Of a DNA stretch of 64,000 nt, positions 34,522-44,742 are shown one piece after another (the first letter of the stretch is position 1; each line of letters begins with the position of its first letter). This DNA is from Adiantum capillus-veneris (lineage: Eukaryota > Streptophyta > Polypodiopsida > Polypodiales > Pteridaceae): assembly GCA_014529385.2 (NCBI GenBank), contig CM043966.1:85778087-85842086 (forward strand), read 5' to 3'. A model generated the notes under the pieces. That model searched no databases. It was not told where the DNA came from and saw nothing but the letters and a program-made list of their open reading frames with translations. The translations under genes were made by a program, and so were the position numbers.

Positions 34522-34963
34522 CATCAAGGGAGACATTTTACAATACAATTCTTTGTGTTCCTTCAATAACTAGCTAGTGCAATGAAGATGGAAGCTTCAA
34601 GCACTAAGCAAACACTTATAAAACACAACATCAATTCCCTCATGGCCTTAGACCCAAGCCCCACACACCTTCGAAGATGGTGTGAGCTAACGGGGTATGA
34701 GAGTAGATTGAGAGGAAGAAGGAGCAGTCTTACGAGAAAGAAGTATATCTCCTCACATAATCACTCATAAAAAGCTTAGTCATTAGCATGGTAGAGGAGA
34801 TGAGCATGGATTGAAGCTTGGCTCTTGGTTGGATTTACATCACAAAGCCAAGAGTTGTTGGTGTAGGCCTCTCTTCTCACAAGCTTGGAGTAGATGATGA
34901 GCTTTCCATTAAAGCTTGAGAAGGAGAGAGAGAGTCTTCTTGCTTCACAGATAAGATTGTGTG
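34522..34963 (+). repeat. Repeat R1, long copy (R1c)
   Basis: Matches R1b (13,835-14,287) with few changes, and R1a in its right third. Sequence after 34,963 is not shared. Confidence 0.85.
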
Positions 34964-35409
34964 AGTGTGTGAGTGATAATGCCTTTCAAATCAGCCCCCA
35001 ATCTCATCTTGGTCGACCGCTCTTGCTAATTCATCTTGCTGTCTTCCCATTGGACCTCTCCAAGCTTAGCCAATCATAATTGAGAAGCGTAAGTGATAGC
35101 CTTGTGACATGTGTCCCCCTTTCCCCTTTTGTGAGAACTTTAGTTAATAAATAGCCAATAGGAAGCAGGCAAGCCATTGGGCTGCTGAATACTCATTGGA
35201 CCCCTTGGGAGATTGTCTAATAGTCTTCTAGAGAGCTTAGTTCTTTTTGGTTCTTTTATCAAGTGTGTTAAAATGGATTAAACTAGATTTACTCTAGCCT
35301 AATTCTCATTGGTCCACTTCTATGGCCATCCAATAGGTTTGAGTACACCTTGGGGGCAGCTGGGCTAGGGAGGTGACATGTGTCCACTATGCCCTTTGTG
35401 TAAAGGGAC

Positions 35410-35447
<38 letters not shown>

Positions 35448-36060
35448 CTCTCTCATACCGTACTAAAAGGGATCGCCCCCTCCTATGTAGGGATCTAGGA
35501 AGACTTTTTGTACACTCACAAAGCATCCAATTTCACTAAGCTTGACCATTTGGACTTACCTTTGAATTTTGGAACCTTAGCATTTTGGAAGTCTTAGTGG
35601 GCTGAACCTTAGGGTCTTTGAAGCCCATTGTTGCACATTGCTATTTTGCAGATGCCCCCCCCCCCCCTTTGGATCCCTATTTTCCCTCCTTTGGATCCCT
35701 ATTGTGGCCGGTCTGCCAGCTTAACCAATATTCTAGCCTTTTCTCCCCTGGTACTTCCCCATATTAAATGATCAGTTTAACATGAGAAAATCATTTAGGA
35801 GAATTAGATACTAGTTATTATGTCAAATAGTGTAGTCGATTATTACATGTGAAACCTTTAAGTCTTGTCTCCCACAGACAGTGACTCCATGATCTATGAT
35901 CTATGATTGTACCTTGTAATATTGCATCGACGGATAATTGAGAGATTTTACTTTGGTTCATTGTCATTATGTGTCGATGTTGAATTAACTTTGCTTCAAT
36001 GCATTGTCATGATGCTTCACCTGGTTCCATTGATGCTTACATTTATGTATAGTCATTGGG
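34964..36060. other. Gene-free sequence with (TG)n
   Basis: No gene seen. A (TG)n run lies at 35,415-35,445, and a C11 homopolymer near 35,657. Confidence 0.5.
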
Positions 36061-36089
36061 GTCTTCTTTAAGGAGTATGACTTTTAGTA

Positions 36090-36490
36090 AATATGTGATG
36101 ATAGAGAGAGGAAGAGATAGAGAGAGATAGAAAGAGACATTGCAAGAGATAGACAGGAGAGAGGAAGACAAAAAGAAAGGGAAGAAGATATGAGGAAAGG
36201 GGGATGGATGGCGAGTCTTAAGTGACACAGGTTGAGATAGAGAGATAGATAGGAGAGAGGAAGACAAAAAGAGAGGGAAGAAGATATGAGAAAAGGGGGA
36301 TGGATGGCTAGTCTTAAGTGACACAGGTTGAGATAGAGAGATAGAGTGGTTGCGAGAAACTATATGGCTTCTTCCACGCTAAATGTAACTTCCACTAAGA
36401 GATGGTTGAGAGAGACAAAGCAAAAGAGAACAAAGAGAGAAAGATAGGGAGGGAGGCGTGAGGAGAGAGGAGAGAGAGATAGAGTGCTGA
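36090..36490. repeat. GA-rich low-complexity block with a 96-bp tandem duplication
   Basis: Purine-rich sequence. 36,148-36,243 and 36,244-36,339 are two head-to-tail copies of a 96-base unit that includes GATGGATGG and CTTAAGTGACACAGG, with only a few differences. Confidence 0.9.
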
Positions 36491-36615
36491 ACTTGAGAGA
36501 CAAGACTAGATGATTGCCCTCTCCTGAAAACTCGCTCCAATTGTCTTGAGAGTGAGTATTGTTTGATTATTTTGGTGTGTAGGAAAAAAATAGAAAAGAT
36601 TTCTCAGTAGCTCGC

Positions 36616-37040
36616 TCAAAAAACTCGCTTAATATCAATCCTCTTCTCATAGGGTAGACCTTTGGTTAGTGGATAATCAGAGTTATCGTCTGTGTGAATC
36701 TTAACAAGCTCTATGCGCTTGTCCTCAAGCACCTCAAGAATAAAGTGATGCCTCACATTTATGTGCTTTGTGTTTTCATGAAACATGGGGTTTTTTGTTA
36801 GTTGGATGGCACATAAATTATACATTCATGCCCACATCTTCCGCTAGACAAGTCCTTTATAGACGGAGTCATACAATCTTGTAAACAAGATTGCCATAAG
36901 ACTGCACCACTAGTGAATGTGAGGACACAACCTATCATAGTCATTGTATTGTCCATGCTCCCTACATAAGATGCATTTGTGTAGCTAACTAGTTACACAT
37001 GTGTCTTTGTCTCCAAAGAAAATGCACGTCCTTTCTACCA
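36616..37040 (-). pseudogene. Copia RNase H remnant
   Basis: Read leftwards: N-A-S-Y-V-G-S-M-D-N-T and G-A-V-L-W-Q-S (about 37,000-36,890), then N-P-M-F-H-E-N-T-K-H-I-N-V-R-H-H-F and E-L-V-K-I-H-T-D (36,800-36,690), ending L-T-K-G-L-P-Y-E. These are the RNase H and C-terminus of Ty1/copia pol, with frame changes. RT and integrase are not seen; the right side meets an unrelated small LTR at 37,073. Confidence 0.75.
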
Positions 37041-37072
37041 TTCAAATATGTCATCACTCCTTTCATTGTTTC

Positions 37073-37240
37073 TGTAAGGCTAAGGGCCAACCTAGGGGGT
37101 CACAGACCTAGGCCAACAAGGGCATGGACTGCTTAAATGTGGACCAAGGATCCTTAACTATGCTAGGGATAAGAGCCAAAGAGCCTATATATAGGGTGGT
37201 AGGGAGGTGGATCTCTCAAGTCAGTCCTCTGGGTCTCTCA
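37073..37240 (+). mobile_element. Short LTR, possibly of a TRIM-type element
   Basis: 168 bases from TGTAAGGC to GTCTCTCA. TATA box CCTATATATAGG at 37,183-37,194, and an initiator-Met-type primer-binding site one base downstream. The small size suits TRIM or short-LTR copia elements. A second LTR copy was not found in the window. Confidence 0.5.
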
Positions 37241-37241
37241 G

Positions 37242-37253
37242 TGGTATCATAGC
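37242..37253 (+). other. Primer-binding site, initiator-Met type
   Basis: TGGTATCATAGC, one mismatch to the common TGGTATCAGAGC. Confidence 0.65.
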
Positions 37254-39026
37254 TTCAAGATTTTTCACGGGGGAAAGGGGCATGGTCCCTCTGATCTTGC
37301 ATGATTTGCATGCCCATGCAAATCGTGGAGGGCAAGTCAAACAAAAGCCATGTGCAAGGTGGCTAAGCAAAGTGTACTATGTGTGAGTCGTCCCCCTACA
37401 CACAGAAGGAGGGATGATGACCTACACCGAATGGGTGGATTTTAGTCTTTGTGGATTTTCCCTGACCTGTGCTCACCTTTTGCTTCTTGAGCTTGGCTTG
37501 ATTTGGCCTCCATGGATCCTTGTGATCAAATTCAAAGGCAATCTCTCCCTCTGCTCGCTATTGTGCACCATGAGAACTCCATAGTTCCCATTATAAGGTT
37601 ACTTTTTAACTCTATTGTGCGCCAAAAGTTCCCAAGCCCCCCTTCCCACACAAGGGTCCAACATCTCTTTTGAGATCATTATGGCAAAACAAAGCTTGCA
37701 AAGATTTTCTTGAAGATATGCATGAAAGCATGCACAGCTCATTGAGGTGGTTAAAGAGATTGCTTTTTGAAGACAAGGCCAAATCCACCAACAAAGTTTC
37801 CATGACACATGGCATGGAAAAAAGACAGGGAGAAATCTTCTATTCTTTTTTGGCAAAACTCACAACATGTGAGCGAGAAATGTATTAAATCCAAAAAAAT
37901 TACAAGAGAAGCCATGCTCAAAATGAGCCATGGAATCCAACAACTAAGAAAGTCCTCATGATCATCACAAAAGGATACATTGTTTGATGAGGAGAGTCAC
38001 CCACATAACTACCAACAAACACCTCAATCAGGGAGCCACCAAGCCTATCCAGCTGTCACCCAGACAAGACTTGCCCAAAGAGGGGAGAAAAGAAAAGAAT
38101 ATTAAATCCGTGTAGCCTACCTCAGAAGAGAGCACCACCAGGAAGCCACCATCCAAAGCAAAACCATAGATCAACATTCCGTAAACCACCAACCCAAATG
38201 GGCCCCAAGGTAAACACATGTGAGCCACTGGATGGCCCACGACCAAAGCTCCTCAACCAACATTCTAGGCTACAAGGGGATCCTTGCCCCTTCCAAAGTT
38301 TTCCTCCATTGCCACGACATAGAGAGGGACCTGCCACGAGCCTCCTGACATCCCAAAGAACCCGCAAAGAACCGGCCACCCTACTCCTCTTGATGAAGAT
38401 TTGGGAGGGGTGGCCTTTCCCAAAGCTCTAAATTGAGGGAGGAAAGGAGATTGTGGGAGAGAAAGTCACGAGCCTCCAAAACCCCCTTCTACTTGGACAC
38501 CACTATCTGCTCCGCAGATGCACCACCAACACACGTTGTTGCAACCATTCAACCTAGAGCAATATGACATTATAAAAATGGGTCTATGAAGAACATGGTT
38601 CTTTCATTTTAAAACATGAGCTGCAAAAAATGAAAAGAAGTGCACACAGCGTAGCTCCTTTCTTTGGGCTCTTTCTCTAAGCATGTTAATGTGGATGCCT
38701 CACACATGGAAGAGGTTCATGAATGCTTGTTGACTTTGTTTATGTGATAGCCATGTAAAAGTGCATGACACTATCAAGTGGCACAAGTTGCATATCTCGG
38801 TTAATAGTGGTGACTCAAGGGTAATTCTCACAACTTCCTTAAGTATAAGCTTGTTAAGAAGTCAAATTTGCCACAAAATCCCGTAGTTCACATAACTACA
38901 AGGTCACATTGATGAATGAGAATGTCACTAAGATGTGGGATACTCAAGCTAAAAATGTTTCCCTTTAAGTTAAAGGCACATATTTCCAAGTTACAAACAT
39001 GAACATGGCAAATGTGGTCCCAACCC
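37254..39026. other. Gene-free interval
   Basis: No supported gene or element. Both strands near 38,030-38,430 hold overlapping ORFs without family resemblance. This may be the interior of the short-LTR element and other decayed repeats. Confidence 0.4.
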
Positions 39027-39224
39027 TGAGTGGTTTCTTGGGTTGGGTCCTACATTAGATCGTAGCTAATGTTCGGATCTAGTGGCTTGCGCATGTTGTT
39101 ATTAGTAGAAGAGAGTCATCCTTCTCTCTGAGACCAGAGAGAGCCTGAACAATCACTCTGTACCCAACCAATACCCTTTACATAGGAATCCCGAGCTTCG
39201 TTCAGACTGGCCCTTGGCTTGACA
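39027..39224 (-). mobile_element. Probable 3' LTR of gypsy E
   Basis: On the minus strand TGTCAAGCC starts at 39,224, just after the polypurine tract CCAAGGGGGGAATAAA (39,225-39,240). A TG at 39,027 gives a plausible 198-base LTR, but the far end is not confirmed by a second copy. Confidence 0.45.
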
Positions 39225-39244
39225 TTTATTCCCCCCTTGGAGAA

Positions 39245-40874
39245 GCGTTTTCATCCTCAAAAACCAAAGTGGGAAATATCTACTTCAGAACATTAATGTT
39301 TTCCCAAGTGGCACCTTCCTCGGGTCTATCTTTCCACTTGACTAATGCTTGTTGACATACATGATGACACTTACGTAGATCATGATAGTCAAGAATATGC
39401 TCAAGTTCATACGATTGGGTTGGAGGTTCAATGAAATCAACCAAAATTTAATGGTCAATAATATTGACATCCTTATGTAGGTGTTTATGTAAATGACTTA
39501 CATGAAATATTGAATGAATGCAAGAGTGCAAAAGTAATGAGAGTTTGTAGGCCATATCACCAACTTGCTTGAGTATTTTAAATGGCCTACGATACCTCAG
39601 ATATAAATTAGGTGTTGGCCCAGTCTTTAGACTTTTTGAATGGTTTGGCACACGCAAAAATACATTTTTCCCTTTTATGAAGGTAACTTGCCATCGTGAA
39701 GGTAACTTGCCATATCACCAACTTGCTTGAGAAAGGCCTACAATAGCTCGGATATAAATTAGGTGTTTGCCCAGTTTTCAAACTTTTTAAATGCTTTGGC
39801 ACACTCAAAAATACAATTTTCCCTTTCGTGAAGGTAACTTGCCATCATTTTTCATCAGCATACTTTTATAATGATCTTGTGCTTGTCGAACATTTTGACG
39901 AGCCAGCCTTAGCACTTCCATGGGGTCTTGGAGGAAATCCTTGACCTGCTGAAGCTTCTTAGTTTCCAATCCCACTATAATTGGTGACCTACATTGAAAC
40001 CCATACATAAGCATAAAAGGACTAAAACCCATCTTTACATGCTTAGCACTATTGTAAGAAAACTTGGGAATAGGGAGATAATATTCCTGATCGGATTTCT
40101 TTTTGCTAATGTACGCTCGTAGCATATCACTTGGTTAACACATTTAGTCTAGCCATCCGTTTCAAGATGATCTGTAGTACTGAGGTTAAGTTGTGTACCC
40201 AATCATTAAAACACATCCCTCCATAAATGATTGTTAAACTTGGGATCACAATCACTCACAATATTACTTGGCAACCCATAAAATATGTACAAATTGTCAG
40301 CAAATAACTTATATAACTCTAGAGATTTAATTGTGTATTTGTTTGGAATAAACTTGAGACTTTAGTCAACTGATCTACGACCACCTATATCGAGTCATGA
40401 CCTTGTATAGTGGTTGGATGAAATCCATAGAGATACTTTCACATTTACCATTAGTAATCTCCAACGGATGCAAAGACCTCTTGATTTTAGGTGCTCCACT
40501 TAATTTAATTGACATTTTTGGCAATGCAAGACATAGTCGTGAACCTATACGTGTAAACTTAGCTAGTAAAATTGTCATCGTACAAATGCAAAAGTCTTCT
40601 TTATACATGGGTGTCCTACATTAGGATTGTTGTGACACTCATAAAGAATTTGGCACCCGAATGTCTACAGCCATTGGTACACAAACTCTCCCCTTGTGGA
40701 GTAGGTACCTATCATCTGTGGAAAATTTCTTGCATCTTTGCATCTCATCACTCAAAAGAGGAGAAGCGGGTGTGGAGGTTAAAGACACACTACCAACATT
40801 GGAGCGAGAAGTATCCCTCATTTTCAAATGGCTCCACACTTTGGAGTATGCATCATCATGATCATATTTGCCCT
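39245..40874 (-). pseudogene. Gypsy E integrase with chromodomain-like tail
   Basis: Read leftwards: pre-integrase segment with Y-L-L-H-K-G-R-V-C-V-P (about 40,730-40,690), zinc-finger remnant, and S-I-S-M-D-F-I-Q-P-L (about 40,430). Then F-S-Y-N-S-A-K-H and G-F-S-P-F-M-L-M-Y-G (40,060-40,000), and H-S-I-F-H-V-S-H-L-H-K-H (39,505-39,480). The tail is L-V-K-W-K-D-R-P-E-E-G-A-T-W-E-N (39,350-39,300), the chromodomain-like motif of chromoviruses. Frames are broken. The 5' part is cut by element D at 40,875. Confidence 0.75.
39545..39843. repeat. Tandem duplication of about 150 bp inside gypsy E integrase
   Basis: CATATCACCAACTTGCTTGAG and the following sequence to GAAGGTAACTTGCCA occur twice head to tail, with scattered differences and a small deletion in one copy. 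Confidence 0.85.
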
Positions 40875-41368
40875 TGAGTGTAAGGTCTCCACTTTTCTAG
40901 CTGCAAAGGGATGAACTCAAAGTTTTAGGAAAAAGCATTGGACAATACAAATAGGTAAAGCACTATTTCAAAAGCAATTAAAAATGGTATTTTTGGAATC
41001 TTAAGCATAGCAAACCCCGGGCTAGAAATTTTCAAATTTAAATTCGGACAAAAACTGACCCCGCTAGTCCTTCCGAAGATTCAATGTAAATTAAATTATT
41101 AAGAAAAATTGAATGGTTGCAGTAATCATTTAAGCATAGACTTTACTAAAGGCCTCCAAGATATTTACAAGATATTTACCAATTAAGCAAAAATAGGTCA
41201 AAATATAACAGAATTGATATTTTAAAGCTGGCTAGTAATGGGAGGGGTCATCATTGACTTGCCAGGGACACAATTAGTAGCAGGGGGTGTCATCTTGAGC
41301 TGTAGGGCTGCTTGAGCTGCAAGCAACTGCCTTTTTCAATCTGTGAGAGCTTATGAGTGCCAAAAATC

Positions 41369-41376
41369 TATAAATA
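41369..41376 (+). promoter_or_regulatory. TATA box in the LTR of D copy 1
   Basis: TATAAATA within CTATAAATAGGACCCC. The equivalent in copy 2 (59,321) is changed to TTTTAAATAGG. Confidence 0.65.
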
Positions 41377-41504
41377 GGACCCCTTGCTTCACAATTTCGA
41401 ACAGACTCGGAGTCCTGGCCATTTCTCTCTCACCTAGAGAGATCTCTACTCAAAAATCACTAGAGAGCAAAACTTTAGTCGATTAATCCACGGAATAAGA
41501 AGTT

Positions 41505-41665
41505 ATGGCACCTAGAAGGACCCGAGCCAATCCTACATCTGATGATGAGGACAGAGCTCTAAAAGAAACTAGAGCATCGCACAACGGTTAAGCTTGGCCT
41601 AGTAGTAGGATTACGGAGGAGAATCTTCAGGTGCCAGTACAATAGCAGATAGCCGATCAGTCCTA
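41505..41665 (+). pseudogene. Gag-leader-like ORF inside the D LTR
   Basis: First ATG about 135 bases after the TATA box. It starts M-A-P-R-R-T-R-A-N-P and reads acidic, then P-S-S-R-I-T-E-E-N, with stops. Copy 2 (59,458) preserves it with M-A-P-K-R-T. M-A-P/P-R-R starts are common in gypsy gag, so this may be a displaced gag start or an upstream ORF. Confidence 0.45.
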
Positions 41666-42074
41666 GGTGGATTTCCCATTATTCAATTAAGTCTTCAAAT
41701 ATATTAAGTTCTTTTATAAGTTAGCATTGCATACGTAAGGAGTGAGTAGGAATCAAAAACGGAATAATTGACCAAAAGCGGAAGGTAACTTCCAACGTGC
41801 ATTTGTTTATAATATAGAAAAGAATTGTTTGGGATAAAACTTGTTGAATCAGGAAAGATATGATTGATCATCCTTAAGACAATTTGTCTCAAGACACCTC
41901 CGCCTCCTTGGTATAAATTGATGATAATGATGGCTTTCTAGCCACGGATAAGTCGGTTACCCCCATGAACGATGAGTTTCTATTCTGTGTCATGTCTTAA
42001 TGTTTCTACATAAGGTAGGATACCGTTTTTATCCTAGGGGAGCCGCCCGGTTGTATGGGCAATTGGTTTGGTGT

Positions 42075-42079
42075 ATGGG
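42075..42079. other. Target-site duplication of element C, left
   Basis: ATGGG, identical to 55,490-55,494. The unoccupied site ATGGG is present at 60,029-60,033 in D copy 2. Confidence 0.95.
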
Positions 42080-42343
42080 TGTGCGCGTCTGTCGCACGTG
42101 TCGGAGCTAGGGAGTTGCCGAGCACCGTGTGCGAGCCACGAAGGCTGCAAGCACACAACTAGCAGGCGTAGCAATCTCACAGAGAGTAGGGGTGTGTCAC
42201 TCACCTCCCTGCGCTTGTCATTGTGAAGGATTCCTCGCCGCGAAGAAGAGGGAGCCACCACCGTACTGCGCTCAACCGCCTCGCCACCGTAGGTGCCGTC
42301 GCAATGCTCGATCACACACACACTCTCTCCCTCTCTCCCTCAA

Positions 42344-42485
<142 letters not shown>

Positions 42486-42577
42486 GGTGAGCACACAATG
42501 GAGATGGGGATGGAGATAAGGCAAGAGCACTTCTTCTATTGCACACTGAGAGAATAGGTCAATTTTAGGTTTAGGTG

Positions 42578-42590
42578 ACTTTTATATGAG
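42578..42590 (-). promoter_or_regulatory. TATA box in the LTR of C
   Basis: The minus strand reads CTCATATAAAAGTCA. It is conserved in the other LTR at 55,282-55,294. Confidence 0.65.
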
Positions 42591-42784
42591 CTCGCCCCAT
42601 TCACATTTGGGCGCCCATGCTTAGCCAACTAACCCTTGCATGTTCCAGTTAGAGTGCGCCTCTCATAGGCGATCACTCTACCCTTTTCCTATTGGATCGA
42701 CAAGACCGGTGCCTGACTCTACTAAATAAATAATACGACGTCCGTCATAGGCGATAGGGTGTCCGTGAGCCACGAGGGTTAACA

Positions 42785-42797
42785 TGCCCCCCTTCCT
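42785..42797 (-). other. Polypurine tract of element C
   Basis: The minus strand reads GGAAGGGGGGCA directly before the LTR start TGTTAACC. Confidence 0.85.
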
Positions 42798-44015
42798 GAT
42801 GTAGATTCCGTCCTCGGAAGCTATTGAGTTGAAGCTTGTTATGTCCATGTTGTAGAGCATCTGGATTTGAATCTGCAAGGCAAAGCCACTGTTTCAGCAA
42901 GCGGAATTATATGGCCATAAATCATGAGGGGAATGTAAAGTACATGTGGAAATGAGTAAATGCAAGATTTATGAAATGTTAGACTGCCATTAAGGACAAA
43001 TAAATCGCACTTTGAGTAAAAATTAATTAATCAAGAGTTTTGGGCTTATGGGTGAGTCTATCAATTAGTTAGCTATGACTAAGGTTAAAACAACTACTCT
43101 AGTACTAGCTAAGCTAAGAAGATTATCTAAATGCAAGATTCCCTAATTGTGCTTTTCAGCTTTGATTAGCCAACTAGCTCTCACAACTGCAAACAAAAGC
43201 TTGAAATGTTAACTGTGAGCTCGATGGAAGTCTTTTAAATGTCATTCATTTTTTTCTTTTTTTCTTTTTTACTTTGGTTCACAATCATTTGACGTGTGTG
43301 CTTATTTTGTATGTCTGGGGCTTTTTTCTTCTCAAAGAAAAGCGCCCACACTGGGAACCTCTAGCACTCTAGTACCATAGACAATACATGTTAGTGAAGT
43401 ACCAAATCAAGCCAGGATTTCTCTTCTAGCATTAGATTTTTCATTTGTGGCACTTATGGTTTTTGCTTCCATTTCCTTTGTATTCTCACTAGTGTTTTTG
43501 TTGTTTAAGTGAGCAAGCTTCTCTATGCCTTAAACATTCCTAAGGTCTCAAATACTCAGATAATTTTATCAGCTAGGCCTAGTGGTCAAGTAAATGAGTT
43601 AACCTAAAGTCACGGTCTCCTAATCTCAAGGGTCATTCATAAGATTAAACTGTAGTTCCATCAACTTAAGCAAATACAAATTTATACATCTATAATGGCA
43701 GATAACAAACATAACTATTGCACTCAAACAAACCATGAAAAATAATTATTAGCAATTATACATATCCACCAGCATGAATCATGGAAAGTAGTACACCTGG
43801 AGGTATGGAGTTGCTCATTTTGTCGAAGCAGATGTCCTCAGCCATGTGGATGGAAATCCATATAAGTCCTACCTAACACATCCAAAAAACAAGCACTATA
43901 CCTCTAGGAGGCATGTCAGTGTGAAAAAATTAAAACTCCTAGAAAACAAACTCAAAACACAATCCAGACCCCTAACCTACCTATCTGTCATCCCTTTTAG
44001 AATCAAGGAAAGAGG
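42798..44015. other. 3' untranslated part of element C
   Basis: About 1.2 kb without a recognisable gene on either strand, between the small acidic ORF and the polypurine tract. Confidence 0.5.
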
Positions 44016-44425
44016 ATATTATATAAACCGGGTGGCCACCCTAAGGCTAGGCCTCTATCCTCATCATCTAGATAAACGAAATCATTTTCCGTGAGGCCAT
44101 AGTCTTCCTCGGTCTCTATTATTTCTTCTTCATCATCCTCTTACGCAAGCGTGTTAATCAAGAACCTCGTGATGCGTGGATACTCATCTTGTGCAAAAGA
44201 ATAAGCATGTGCCACCGGAGAAACATTCGCTATTGGGTAGGGATCACTAGTTATCCATAGACGTATCAGCCATTCTACCTCCTCAAAATTTCGCTCACGC
44301 GCAAGTCTCTCTACCAAATCCCATTTGCAAGAAAGTACAGGGTAGAAGATATGAAACACTTGAGAAAAAGAAAAAGGGTACCTTTCATAAAAAATAGAAG
44401 CGCATGCCTCTGGTGAACTAGCCAT
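44016..44425 (-). pseudogene. Small acidic 3' ORF of element C
   Basis: ATG at 44,425. About 94 codons with A-S-I-F-Y-E-R-Y-P-F, W-D-L-V-E-R-L-A-R-E and E-W-L-I-R-L-W-I-T, then a TAA at 44,141. The frame then continues as a strongly acidic segment (E-D-D-E-E-E and Y-L-D-D-E-D) to about 44,020. No family recognised. It lies downstream of the second retropepsin ORF on the same strand. It could be an accessory protein or captured host sequence. Confidence 0.4.
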
Positions 44426-44742
44426 CTCTGAGAATACAGATAGATTTGGTTAGGTCTTTAAAACATGAGTTGTTTTTGTGTGCTGCTTGATGTGACATGG
44501 TGAATTTAGACTTATGTGTAGGATCTGATAGGGTGATCTCTCGTTGCTATTCGCTCTTGCTCTTTTACTTTTTATTAAAAAAAAATAAAAAAAAATCTTT
44601 TTTTTGTTTGTTTGCTAGAACTAGTATAAGGCTATATATATACATTCCCTAGGATTGGAGATTGAGAGGTCAGGGAGGAAGGTTGAGAGGGAAGCAAGTG
44701 AATGATGGATGTCAGCAAACACTCCCCCCTTCCTTGGGTAGA

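Larger units (their letters stand above)
40875..42079 (+). mobile_element. LTR of D copy 1, left part
   Basis: Starts TGAGTGTAAGGTCTCC and matches 58,841 onwards (TGATTCTAAGGTCTCC). Element C interrupts it at 42,080 and it resumes at 55,495. Confidence 0.8.

Noticed and set aside
36090-36490. Possible CRISPR-like or regularly spaced array
   Set aside because: It is a two-copy tandem duplication in GA-rich DNA without constant repeats and unique spacers.
38028-38431. Overlapping ORFs on both strands with Gly/Trp/Leu-rich or Pro-rich translation
   Set aside because: No motif or family resemblance, and both strands are open together, which suggests chance.
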